From contig CAIPUQ010000109.1 of the NCBI GenBank assembly GCA_903868295.1, positions 1-24,587 on the forward strand: 24,587 nt of DNA. The letters are read 5' to 3'. The translations under genes were made by a program, and so were the position numbers. This document shows positions 1-6,984 of the stretch, piece after piece (the first letter of the stretch is position 1; each line of letters starts with the position of its first letter). The notes under the pieces are model-generated. The model did not search any database. It was not told the origin of the DNA and saw only the letters and a list, made by a program, of their open reading frames with translations. This stretch comes from an uncultured Roseiflexaceae bacterium (GTDB taxonomy: Bacteria; Chloroflexota; Chloroflexia; Chloroflexales; Roseiflexaceae).

Positions 1-641
1 GCGCCACCTTGCGCTACAACGAGGTCGTTCAATCGTGGCAGGCCACCGAGAGCGGGGTCACCGTGACCACCGACCAACGCACATACACTGCCGATCACCT
101 CATCCTGGCACCCGGTGCCTGGGCTCCTGAGCTCATGCATGACCTGGGACTGCCACTCCGTGTCGAACGCCGGGTGCTCCTTTGGTTTGACCCTATCGGT
201 GGTGAAGCCCCCTTCGACGAGGCCAATTTCCCCGTCTATATATGGGACTGCGGCGAAGGGGTGTCGTTTTATGGCTTCCCCAAACAGCCTGGCACACCCG
301 GCATCAAAGTCGCCATCCATACCGTCGGCCAGCAGTGCGCGCCTGACACCATCAACCGTGCACTCAGTGATCATGATGTCGCCTCACTCCAAGATTTGGT
401 TCGCGAGCGGGTGCCGGCGCTCCTCGGGCCGATGCGTGACTATGCGACCTGCATGTACACGCTGACCCCAGATGAGCACTTTGTCATCGCCAAACATCCC
501 ACCCATCCGCAGGTCGTCCTTGCGTCGCCCTGCTCCGGCCATGGCTTTAAGTTCACACCGGTGATTGGCGAAGTGCTTGCCGACCTCGCCATGCATGGCC
601 GGACGAACCACGACATTTCGCTCTTTTCGTTGCGCTTCTAA
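1..641 (+). CDS. Monomeric sarcosine oxidase / N-methyl amino acid oxidase family flavoprotein (5' truncated)
   Basis: This is the C-terminal part of an FAD-dependent amine oxidase. The reading frame is open to the left edge and an in-frame TTG at 9 is not a real start, so the N-terminal Rossmann FAD domain lies outside the window. About 210 residues remain, against about 370-390 for the family. The motif CMYTLTPDEHF has the cysteine (codon 450-452) to which FAD is covalently attached in monomeric sarcosine oxidase. It is followed by SGHGFKF, with the lysine that lies near the flavin and substrate carboxylate. These enzymes oxidise secondary amines such as sarcosine, N-methyltryptophan or fructosyl-amino acids, producing hydrogen peroxide. 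The substrate cannot be decided from this fragment. It is the upstream member of an operon, with 12 nt to the next start. The family is secure; the substrate is open. Confidence 0.9.
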   Translation, partial: ATLRYNEVVQSWQATESGVTVTTDQRTYTADHLILAPGAWAPELMHDLGLPLRVERRVLLWFDPIGGEAPFDEANFPVYIWDCGEGVSFYGFPKQPGTPGIKVAIHTVGQQCAPDTINRALSDHDVASLQDLVRERVPALLGPMRDYATCMYTLTPDEHFVIAKHPTHPQVVLASPCSGHGFKFTPVIGEVLADLAMHGRTNHDISLFSLRF

Positions 642-653
642 CCGAGGGATACT

Positions 654-1202
654 ATGCCGCCACTGACGTCGACCGCTGTCCATGACCTGCGTCTCCGCAC
701 TGCCACTGCCCTTGCATCGGCCGGTATCGTCCTGACGCCCACCGAGCAATCCACCATCGAAATCGCTGACTGCGGCCTCGGCGAGATCGTGACGACCGGG
801 CTGCAACTCATCACCTACATCAATACCGATCGTTGCTGTGCCAAAGAGCTTGTTCTTTTCGCCCATCAGCTGTTCCCCGAGCACCGCCATCCTCCGGTCG
901 GGGATGATCCCGGCAAAGAAGAGACCTTTCGCTGTCGGCAGGGGAGCCTCTACCTGTATGTGGAGGGTGCGCCGACCACCAACCCGCAGGCCACGCCGCC
1001 TGCTGCACGACGGCCGTTTTTGACCGTGTGGCACGAGATAATCCTGCAACCCGGCGACCAGTACACCCTGCAACCCAACATCAAGCACTGGTTCCAAGCC
1101 GGGCCGGCAGGGTGCATCGTGTCTGAGTTTTCGACCCGGAGTACCGACGAACACGACGTCTTCACCGATCCAGCCATCATTCGCATCCCAACTATCAACT
1201 AA
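654..1202 (+). CDS. D-lyxose ketol-isomerase family cupin
   Basis: A 182-residue cupin of the D-lyxose isomerase family, which interconverts D-lyxose/D-xylulose and D-mannose/D-fructose using a divalent metal. The hallmark stretch runs from about residue 74 to 102: FPEHRHPP, then DPGKEETFRCR, then GSLYLYVEG. His77, His79, Glu89 or Glu90 and the late His145 (in NIKHWF) are the likely metal ligands, the usual cupin pattern. The length is close to the short single-domain members. GAGGG stands about 6 nt before the ATG. The gene follows the flavin oxidase by 12 nt and precedes the hydrolase-family gene by 9 nt, so all three should be co-transcribed. Whether free lyxose or mannose is the true substrate is unknown, because an oxidase-linked pathway could release another ketose or osone. 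Confidence 0.88.
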   Translation: MPPLTSTAVHDLRLRTATALASAGIVLTPTEQSTIEIADCGLGEIVTTGLQLITYINTDRCCAKELVLFAHQLFPEHRHPPVGDDPGKEETFRCRQGSLYLYVEGAPTTNPQATPPAARRPFLTVWHEIILQPGDQYTLQPNIKHWFQAGPAGCIVSEFSTRSTDEHDVFTDPAIIRIPTIN

Positions 1203-1211
1203 GGAGCACCC

Positions 1212-2078
1212 ATGTACATTTGCCGTTACACCATCGACAAGAACAGCATCCGTATTGGCTTTGTCGACAACCAGCAGGTCTACGACATCACCGCCCGATT
1301 CCCTAGCATCACGGCGTTTTTGCGGTGGACCATTGGCCGTACTGACGCAGGCTCGGCTCTCAGAAAAGCCCTGCACGGCACGCAGCCTACCGCACCGCTC
1401 AGTAGCGTCACACTGCTCCGCCCCACCGATGACCAAGAAATCTGGGCTGCCGGCGTCACCTACGAGCGCTCCCGTGTCGCCCGCGAAGAAGAATCTGCCA
1501 ATAGCGGCATCTACGACCGTGTCTACCGGGCCGCCCGTCCCGAAGTCTTCTTCAAGGCTACCCCGAGCCGGGTCGTCGGACCGATGGAGCCGGTCGCCAT
1601 CCGACACGATGCCAGTTGGAACGTCCCCGAGCCCGAACTAGCCCTGGTCATCAACCCCGCCAAAGAACTCATCGGATACACCGTCGGCAACGATATGTCA
1701 TCGCGTGACATCGAGGGCGAAAACCCGCTCTACCTCCCACAGGCAAAAATGTACGGCCGGTGCTGCGCCGTCGGGCCGATGATTGCCCTGGCAGAACATG
1801 TGGCCGACCCCAAAAACCTCAGCATCGCCATCGAAATCCAACGCAACGGCGCCGTCGCCTTTGCTGGCACGGTCAACACGTCCAAAATCGTCCGTTCCTT
1901 TGCGGAGCTCATCGACTATCTTGGTCGCGACAACCTCTTCCCCGATGGGGTCCTCCTGCTCACCGGCACCGGTATCGTGCCTGCCGACGACTTCACGCTC
2001 GAGTCCGGTGACTCAGTGAGTATCACCATCGACGGTATTGGGACGCTCCACAACCCGGTCATCCGCGGCGGTGCCTAA
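1212..2078 (+). CDS. Fumarylacetoacetate hydrolase (FAH) family protein, possible 2-keto-3-deoxy sugar acid dehydratase
   Basis: A 288-residue enzyme of the FAH fold. The metal site is visible: Glu140 and Glu142 in VPEPELAL and Asp161 in GYTVGNDMSSRD, followed by the C-terminal glycine-rich TGTGIVP loop near residue 251. Family members hydrate, dehydrate, isomerise, decarboxylate or cleave beta-diketo or 2-oxo acids. Length, the WAAGVTYERS start of the catalytic domain and EVFFKATPSR resemble the branch that includes 2-keto-3-deoxy-D-arabinonate dehydratase. With a sugar isomerase immediately upstream, a sugar-acid dehydratase role is the most economical reading, but it is an inference. A strong AAGGAG lies 6 nt before the ATG. 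It is the last gene of its operon and ends 29 bases before a hairpin terminator. Confidence 0.87.
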   Translation: MYICRYTIDKNSIRIGFVDNQQVYDITARFPSITAFLRWTIGRTDAGSALRKALHGTQPTAPLSSVTLLRPTDDQEIWAAGVTYERSRVAREEESANSGIYDRVYRAARPEVFFKATPSRVVGPMEPVAIRHDASWNVPEPELALVINPAKELIGYTVGNDMSSRDIEGENPLYLPQAKMYGRCCAVGPMIALAEHVADPKNLSIAIEIQRNGAVAFAGTVNTSKIVRSFAELIDYLGRDNLFPDGVLLLTGTGIVPADDFTLESGDSVSITIDGIGTLHNPVIRGGA

Positions 2079-2107
2079 CACGTTTGATTTGTCCGTATGC
2101 AAAAAAC

Positions 2108-2138
2108 AACCGCGCGCCGTCAATGACGGCGCGCGGTT
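2108..2138. terminator. Hairpin terminator between convergent operons
   Basis: A perfect 14-bp stem (2108-2121 with 2125-2138), very GC-rich, with a 3-nt loop. A run of six A at 2101-2106 becomes a U run for transcripts of the minus strand, and TTT closes the right arm for plus-strand transcripts. It lies between the end of the FAH gene (2078) and the end of the convergent kinase gene (2194). It probably works in both directions, more strongly for the minus-strand operon. Confidence 0.85.
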
Positions 2139-2193
2139 TGCTGGGTTGATTGTCACGCTGGTCCTGCGGACAACGTGCTACATCCAGACAGGG

Positions 2194-2760
2194 TCACGAA
2201 TACGGTTCCAACAGACTCCACACGTGTTGCACAATATGGTCGGGATTCACCTGCAGAAAATCAGTCGTATCGACCGTGAAACAGTCACCGGGCAAGTCGA
2301 GCGGGGTAATCCGGCCGACTTGCAACCGTGGTTGGAGCTCATGGATCAACGCCCCTTCATGGTGACCAGGATGGCGTTTACCAGCCAACCCGCGTGCCCG
2401 GTGCCGTGCCAACAACACCTCGCCGTCACAGACGACCAGTACTTGCACCCATTGTGTCGTGGTCTGCTGGACCGCACGGAGGAAGCGTTGGGTGTCGCGT
2501 TCGCAGTCGAAGTTCCCTTCGATGACCACATCCCGCCCTGCGAGCGCTTCACGTTGGAGCCACAGAAAGAGCAAATCCATGCTGGCCGCACTCAACTTGC
2601 GCGACCACGGCCGGTCACCCCACCCGATGCTTTCAAAGAGCGACTCTTTGATCATGTCTTTGGTGAGGAGCGGCCAGCCGAGTTGGTGCGCAATTTTGCT
2701 CGCTAGTGACGTTTTGCCTACTCCAGGCAGACCATTGACCACGACAACGCGACTCTTCAT
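2194..2760 (-). CDS. P-loop kinase / AAA family ATPase, small-molecule kinase type
   Basis: A 188-residue protein that starts with a beta strand and Walker A motif, GLPGVGKTS (residues 10-18), as in zeta-toxin-like, chloramphenicol phosphotransferase-like and AAA_33 kinases. The phrase DVVIEGNFDCE near residue 80 matches the strand that carries the acidic residue in this group, and an Arg-rich lid (LLARHRARG) follows. It probably phosphorylates a small molecule with ATP; the substrate cannot be read from sequence. Its ATG overlaps the TGA of the racemase gene by four bases (ATGA), so translation is coupled, and it is the last gene of the minus-strand operon. No antitoxin partner is adjacent, so a toxin role is not supported. 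Confidence 0.8.
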   Translation of the reverse strand: MKSRVVVVNGLPGVGKTSLASKIAHQLGWPLLTKDMIKESLFESIGWGDRPWSRKLSAASMDLLFLWLQREALAGRDVVIEGNFDCERDTQRFLRAVQQTTTQWVQVLVVCDGEVLLARHRARGLAGKRHPGHHEGALIHELQPRLQVGRITPLDLPGDCFTVDTTDFLQVNPDHIVQHVWSLLEPYS

Positions 2761-3866
2761 GCCTTGACAATCAACTTATGGGTGGTAATCGAATCGAGAT
2801 ACTCCAAGTCGAGCAGTGCGCCATTCCCAATGCTGTTTGGCACCGTCAGCGTACTATCGCCATTCAGAACAAACGGGTTCGTCACAATGTCGCGCATAAA
2901 GTAGCGTGCATTGGCGCTGATGTCGCCCGGTAGCACAAAGTTGGGCAGGCTCGCCAGAGCCACGTTTGCCGCACGACCGATACCGGTCTCGAGCATCCCG
3001 CCGCACCACACGGGGATATCTGCGGCCAACGCCATGTCATGAATCTGCTTTGCTGCTGCAAATCCGCCCACCCGTGATGGTTTGATGTTGATGACCCCAC
3101 ATGCCCGCAACTCGATAGCCCAGCGGGCATGCTCGGGCGAGACAATGCTTTCATCCAGACAAATGGGGGTTTTGAGTGCACGCTGGAGTTTCGCATGATC
3201 GATGATGTCGTCATGTCCCAACGGTTGTTCGATCAACAACAGCCCGTACTCGTCGAGTTGCGCCAAGTGCTCAGCATGATCAAGCGTATAGATGCTATTC
3301 GCGTCTACTTGGAGCATGATGTGCGGCCAGGCTGTGCGCACCGCACGCGTCGGTTCGATATCCCAACCCGGCTTGATTTTCAATTTAATGCGCTGATAGC
3401 CTGCATCGACATAGGCACCCACGACCTGCAGGAGCGTATCGATGTCCTTTTGGATGCCGACCGACACACCGACACTGACCGTCTCGCGTACGCCACCAAG
3501 CATCGACTTGAGGCTTTGCTGCTGGGCATGCCCAAACCAGTCCCACACCGCAAATTCGAGCCCCGCTTGGGCGATGCGATTGGCACGCACATTGGCAAAA
3601 ATGCGTTGGACGTCATAAGGGTCAGTGATGTCGTGCTTCATCAGCACCGGTGCAAGGATATCACGCAACATAATCATTGCCGTGGCAGTGGTTTCTTCGT
3701 TGTACCACGGTCCGGGGCCGACCGGACTTTCGCCCCAGCCTGTTACCCCATCTGCATCGATACGCACCAAGATGGCATTACTGCCTGTTTCACGCCAGCC
3801 ACTTGTTTCGAACGGTGATACATACGGCAAATCAATCGATCGTAGCTCTACCTGTTGAATACGCAT
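2757..3866 (-). CDS. N-succinylamino acid racemase / o-succinylbenzoate synthase (enolase superfamily)
   Basis: A 369-residue enolase-superfamily enzyme. The open frame reaches further upstream, but the ATG at 3866 is chosen because AGGAG stands 7 nt before it and MRIQQVELRS is the normal family N-terminus. All catalytic residues are present: the KxK pair Lys161/Lys163 (IKLKIKPG), metal ligands Asp188 (QVDAN), Glu213 (LIEQPL) and Asp238 (CLDES), and Lys262 in NIKPSRVGG. This is the NSAR/OSBS subgroup, whose members racemise N-succinylamino acids, make o-succinylbenzoate for menaquinone, or both. No other men genes are nearby. The neighbouring GNAT enzyme instead matches the pathway converting D- to L-amino acids through N-succinyl intermediates. 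The GNAT gene ends 10 nt upstream and the kinase overlaps downstream. The gene symbol is left empty because activity is undecided. Confidence 0.9.
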   Translation of the reverse strand: MRIQQVELRSIDLPYVSPFETSGWRETGSNAILVRIDADGVTGWGESPVGPGPWYNEETTATAMIMLRDILAPVLMKHDITDPYDVQRIFANVRANRIAQAGLEFAVWDWFGHAQQQSLKSMLGGVRETVSVGVSVGIQKDIDTLLQVVGAYVDAGYQRIKLKIKPGWDIEPTRAVRTAWPHIMLQVDANSIYTLDHAEHLAQLDEYGLLLIEQPLGHDDIIDHAKLQRALKTPICLDESIVSPEHARWAIELRACGVINIKPSRVGGFAAAKQIHDMALAADIPVWCGGMLETGIGRAANVALASLPNFVLPGDISANARYFMRDIVTNPFVLNGDSTLTVPNSIGNGALLDLEYLDSITTHKLIVKA

Positions 3867-3876
3867 AGTGTTGCTC

Positions 3877-4710
3877 CTACGTCCGTGGCCGGACGAGATA
3901 GTGCCATCCGCGCTGGGGGACCTGGATACAGTCGACGACATGATACCCCGCAGCAAACGCTGCCTCGAAGTAGTGCCGTTGCATCATACGCCAGGCGTGC
4001 AACCGTGGCGTGTCGTGCGTGCGCAAGAGCGCGAGCTGTTCAGGCAACGGGATTGCGACGGTTTGCCCATCCCAGTTCGGCATCTGAACGGCGTGCGGCA
4101 TGTTTTCGGCTACATGCACGGGGAACGCGATATCGACCGCAGTCCAATCGGGGTATTGCTGTGCGAGATGGCGTTCGGTACGCGCATCGTGCAGGTACCA
4201 CTCGGCTTCGAATCGGTCACTCGGCGCGCCGGCATTCAACGCGTCGGTCATTTCGCCATAGACATCACGCTTGTAGGTCGAACACAGGGCCCCCAAGCGG
4301 TGGATGTTGAATGTCCCATTGACGATTTGGAGCGGATCATACGTCCACGTCATCACATTTGTCTGCCCATGCGCGATCAATTGATCGCGTTGTGCGGTCT
4401 TGAGCCGCAAGCCGATATCACGGCCCCGATACTCAGCTAGCACTCCGACAATATGACTGCAGTATTTGAGTGTGGGGGGCATCGTGTGTGACAATCCGTA
4501 CCACCCCAACGCAAAGCCTACCATCCCGTGTGCCTCACGCGGGCCGTTGTCATCATATGCGCCGAGCAGGACGCAATCATTGTGAGCCCAGGTAATCAAC
4601 ACGTGGGTAGGGATGATTTCGTCACCGCTGTTCGACCAGACTCGGTTATGCACGTACTGCAAATCGGCACACCCGCCGAGATCCGTGATTGGTCTAATTA
4701 TAATCGCCAT
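3877..4710 (-). CDS. GNAT acyltransferase of the COG3375 type (candidate D-amino acid N-succinyltransferase)
   Basis: A 277-residue protein with an N-terminal GNAT fold. The acyl-CoA pyrophosphate loop is visible as HIVGVLAEYRGRDIGLRLK (about residues 86-104, with RGRDIG as the core). A second part has NIHRLGALCSTYKRDVYG and PSDRFEAEW, typical of the conserved longer GNAT group found beside enolase-superfamily racemases. In Geobacillus a GNAT enzyme next to N-succinylamino acid racemase uses succinyl-CoA to succinylate D-amino acids; this gene occupies the same position. The third enzyme of that route, an N-succinyl-L-amino acid hydrolase, is not seen in this window. GAGGA precedes the ATG. 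The DsbA-like gene ends 16 nt upstream and the racemase starts 10 nt downstream, so one transcript is likely. Confidence 0.85.
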   Translation of the reverse strand: MAIIIRPITDLGGCADLQYVHNRVWSNSGDEIIPTHVLITWAHNDCVLLGAYDDNGPREAHGMVGFALGWYGLSHTMPPTLKYCSHIVGVLAEYRGRDIGLRLKTAQRDQLIAHGQTNVMTWTYDPLQIVNGTFNIHRLGALCSTYKRDVYGEMTDALNAGAPSDRFEAEWYLHDARTERHLAQQYPDWTAVDIAFPVHVAENMPHAVQMPNWDGQTVAIPLPEQLALLRTHDTPRLHAWRMMQRHYFEAAFAAGYHVVDCIQVPQRGWHYLVRPRT

Positions 4711-4726
4711 ACCGTCTTCCTCGTGC

Positions 4727-5347
4727 TTAGGGGTTTGGTCGTTTGAGCTCTACCAACCACGGGCGCGTGGTGAAGTCACGACGGACATCATCGAACAGGG
4801 TCAAAGCATCGGCCGCGCTCACAATTTCGCTGAGCTTCACGTATACCGCATTGCGGTCGTCAAAGCACAACGTGGGTACTCCGAACGCCTTGTACTGCGC
4901 CACGGCATATTCGTGATCGCGCTTCAATACGTCCAGTAACGAGCGGTCTTGGACATCTGCATGGTAGCGTTGCATATCGATGCCGCAGGTTGCCGCCACT
5001 GCAGCGACACCCTCACGTGTCGTAACGTCGCTCTTGGTCACATGCCGTGCTTCGTAGGCGTTGGCACGGAACAGCTGGAACGCCGCGACGCTCTGCCGGC
5101 GCACCGCCTCGGCCCCCCAAAAAAGATTCAACCCGCGATACGTCTCCCACCCCTCTTTGGCAGCCGCGTAGTCATGTGCTTGGTTCCATACGCGCCAATC
5201 AGAGTCAGCAGGGGTATTTATCTGTTCGAGCGAAAAATAGCGCCAATCGATCTGTACCTCGGGCCGCTGCGCAACCACCAGGTCTAGCCACCGTGACGCA
5301 CGCCAGGCAAATGGACAGAGCACATCAAAAAACACGGTCATCTTCAT
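4727..5347 (-). CDS. DsbA family (FrnE-like) thioredoxin-fold protein with a single active-site cysteine
   Basis: A 206-residue DsbA-like protein with an inserted helical domain. It begins MKMTVFFDVLCPFAWRAS, the usual N-terminal strand and active-site region, but the motif is Cys-Pro-Phe-Ala, so the second redox cysteine is missing. The cis-proline strand near the C-terminus is present (AFGVPTLCF, about residues 153-161). There is no signal peptide, so it is cytoplasmic. Loss of one cysteine argues against disulfide exchange and favours a glutathione S-transferase kappa or 2-hydroxychromene isomerase-like or other binding role; this is inference. AAGGA precedes the ATG. It heads the operon with the GNAT, racemase and kinase genes, and a candidate promoter lies at 5375-5403. 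Confidence 0.85.
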   Translation of the reverse strand: MKMTVFFDVLCPFAWRASRWLDLVVAQRPEVQIDWRYFSLEQINTPADSDWRVWNQAHDYAAAKEGWETYRGLNLFWGAEAVRRQSVAAFQLFRANAYEARHVTKSDVTTREGVAAVAATCGIDMQRYHADVQDRSLLDVLKRDHEYAVAQYKAFGVPTLCFDDRNAVYVKLSEIVSAADALTLFDDVRRDFTTRPWLVELKRPNP

Positions 5348-5374
5348 CGTATTGTTCCTTGTCGCAATGAGGCT

Positions 5375-5403
5375 AGTGTAGCACCAACCGTCTCAACCGT
5401 CAC
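5375..5403 (-). promoter_or_regulatory. Candidate promoter of the DsbA-GNAT-racemase-kinase operon
   Basis: On the minus strand GTGACG (5403-5398) and TACACT (5380-5375) are separated by 17 nt, and TG plus one base precede the -10, giving an extended -10 box. The start point would be near 5368, about 20 nt before the dsbA-like ATG. The -35 overlaps the end of the FGGY kinase gene, so read-through from that gene is also possible. Confidence 0.4.
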
Positions 5404-6893
5404 CCGATTGACTGACCGACCAGACGGTCATAGAGCAGACGCTGGCGTTCCCCTGCACGGCGATAGGCCTGATGCGATGCGTCGTCCGGGTTATAGCAAA
5501 CGGTTGGTGCGGTCGGCAACGCTGCGAGCGTAGGGATGAACCCCAGCGAGCGCAATGCGACGACTGCTACCCCACGCGCAGTGGCTTCGTCGACACCCGA
5601 TGCATACACCGGTCGCCCCAAGACATCGGCACATATCTGCATCCAGACCGGCGACTGCTCGAGTGCACCGCCACTGGCGATGACTTGGCCCGTCACGGGC
5701 AAGCGTGACGCAATCTGGCCGAAGCGCAACGCAATCGACTCGAGGCTCGCGCGCAACATGTCGAAAGGGGTCGTCCCCAAATGGAGCCCATGGATCGTCG
5801 CTTTGGCATCTCCCGCCCAACCGGGGCTGCGTTCACCGGCAAACAACGGGAGAATGGTCAACCCGTGCGAATCAGCACGGTACTGCCCCAAACGCGCTTG
5901 GATGGCGGCGTCGTCGCCATCAACCCGCAACGTCTCAGACATCCATTGGAACACATTGCCGCCTTCACTCGTCGCACCCCCCACCAGCGCAGTCTGCCGA
6001 TCGATCCGATAGCACCACAACCCTGCAGGCGGTACCGGTGTGCCCGGCAATGCGATGCGCATTGCACCCGTCGTTCCGATGGTCAATGCGAGAAATCGCT
6101 CGTCCACACACCCGCTGCCCACATTTGCGGCTGCACCGTCGCCCATGGCGCCATACCACGGCACACGTGCCAACGCCGGCCAGCGCGCAGCCCACGCTGC
6201 ACCCAGCGGCGGCATCGGGACGTCGACATCGACAATCTGCCCAAACATGGCAGCATCTACCCCGAGTTGTTGGAGCCAAACGTTGTCCCATTGCAGCGAT
6301 TCGCGATGACACAAGCCCGTCCACGCTGCCTCACTCGGGGTCACCCGGAGTGCGCCCGTGAGGTGATACGCCACATAACCGCCAATGGGTACCCAGTGTG
6401 ATGCACGTTGCCACTCTGCAGGCATGGTAGTTTGCAGCCAACGTAGCCGTGCCGGCCAATAGTTGGGGCGAATCAGACACCCAGTCCGGGTATGCACAGT
6501 TATCTCTGCATATTCGGCGCGGAGGGTATGGCTTGCGTCGTCGCTTCGGGTGTCGGCATAGGTACGCAGTGGCCCAACAGGATGACCGGTCGCGTCCAAT
6601 CCCACCATCGTGGTGGCCATCGTCGCCATCCCAACGGCCACAATGTCGTTGGCACGTGCCCCCAATTGCATGATGACATCGTCGATACATGCAACCAAAT
6701 CTCTCAGGAGCTGTACGGTGTCGACTTCGGCAGCTCCCGTTGCATCCGACGTCACCGTAACGGCGCGCCGACCTTCGACGTGCGTGACACGATGGGCGTT
6801 CCGATCGTAGGCAAGGACACGCAACGAACTCGTACCGATATCGATGGTCAATACCAATGCGGTATCACGATGTGGGGACAGATGGTTCTGCAT
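5400..6893 (-). CDS. FGGY family carbohydrate kinase (gluconokinase/xylulokinase-like)
   Basis: A 497-residue sugar kinase of normal family length with two actin-like domains. The N-terminal phosphate loop is TIDIGTSSLR (residues 16-25). TYADTR near residue 111 corresponds to the TWADTR motif common in gluconokinases. Asp252 in MGDGAAANVGSG is the expected catalytic base, followed by the second-domain phosphate loop TIGTTG (271-276) and the adenosine-binding IASGGALEQSPVW motif. It phosphorylates a sugar or sugar acid with ATP; gluconate, xylulose or a related compound are all possible, and motif reading only slightly favours gluconate. The Shine-Dalgarno site is weak (GAAGTGAA). An extended -10 promoter sits just upstream, directly after the htrA terminator, so it may start its own transcript and run into the dsbA-like operon 52 nt downstream. 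Confidence 0.92.
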   Translation of the reverse strand: MQNHLSPHRDTALVLTIDIGTSSLRVLAYDRNAHRVTHVEGRRAVTVTSDATGAAEVDTVQLLRDLVACIDDVIMQLGARANDIVAVGMATMATTMVGLDATGHPVGPLRTYADTRSDDASHTLRAEYAEITVHTRTGCLIRPNYWPARLRWLQTTMPAEWQRASHWVPIGGYVAYHLTGALRVTPSEAAWTGLCHRESLQWDNVWLQQLGVDAAMFGQIVDVDVPMPPLGAAWAARWPALARVPWYGAMGDGAAANVGSGCVDERFLALTIGTTGAMRIALPGTPVPPAGLWCYRIDRQTALVGGATSEGGNVFQWMSETLRVDGDDAAIQARLGQYRADSHGLTILPLFAGERSPGWAGDAKATIHGLHLGTTPFDMLRASLESIALRFGQIASRLPVTGQVIASGGALEQSPVWMQICADVLGRPVYASGVDEATARGVAVVALRSLGFIPTLAALPTAPTVCYNPDDASHQAYRRAGERQRLLYDRLVGQSIG

Positions 6894-6922
6894 AGGTTCA
6901 CTTCGGCTACGGTGGTCACCCT

Positions 6923-6931
6923 ATTCTACCA
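6923..6931 (-). promoter_or_regulatory. Extended -10 promoter element of the FGGY kinase gene
   Basis: On the minus strand TGgTAGAAT (6931-6923) is an extended -10 box, five of six matches to TATAAT. No good -35 is visible, because that space is taken up by the htrA terminator hairpin. Transcription would start near 6916, about 23 nt before the kinase ATG. Confidence 0.45.
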
Positions 6932-6940
6932 ACAACAAAA

Positions 6941-6968
6941 CCGCCACGATACATACGTATCGTGGCGG
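6941..6968 (-). terminator. Intrinsic terminator of htrA
   Basis: A perfect 12-bp stem (6941-6952 with 6957-6968) with the 4-nt loop ATAC. For minus-strand RNA it is followed by UUUUGUUGUUG. It begins 16 nt beyond the htrA stop codon. The kinase promoter follows immediately. Confidence 0.88.
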
Positions 6969-6984
6969 CGGGCAGCGTACGAAA

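Noticed and set aside
384..1607. A 407-codon open frame on the minus strand across the oxidase, isomerase and FAH genes
   Set aside because: It is antisense to three clear genes, has low-complexity Arg/Gly/Asp-rich composition and no recognisable motif. Long antisense frames are expected in this GC- and codon-biased DNA.
2194..2760. Zeta-type toxin reading of the P-loop kinase
   Set aside because: No small antitoxin gene is adjacent, and the gene is coupled to a metabolic enzyme; a small-molecule kinase is more likely.
3129..4440. Plus-strand frames opposite the racemase and GNAT genes
   Set aside because: They are shadows of strongly supported minus-strand enzymes with full catalytic motifs.
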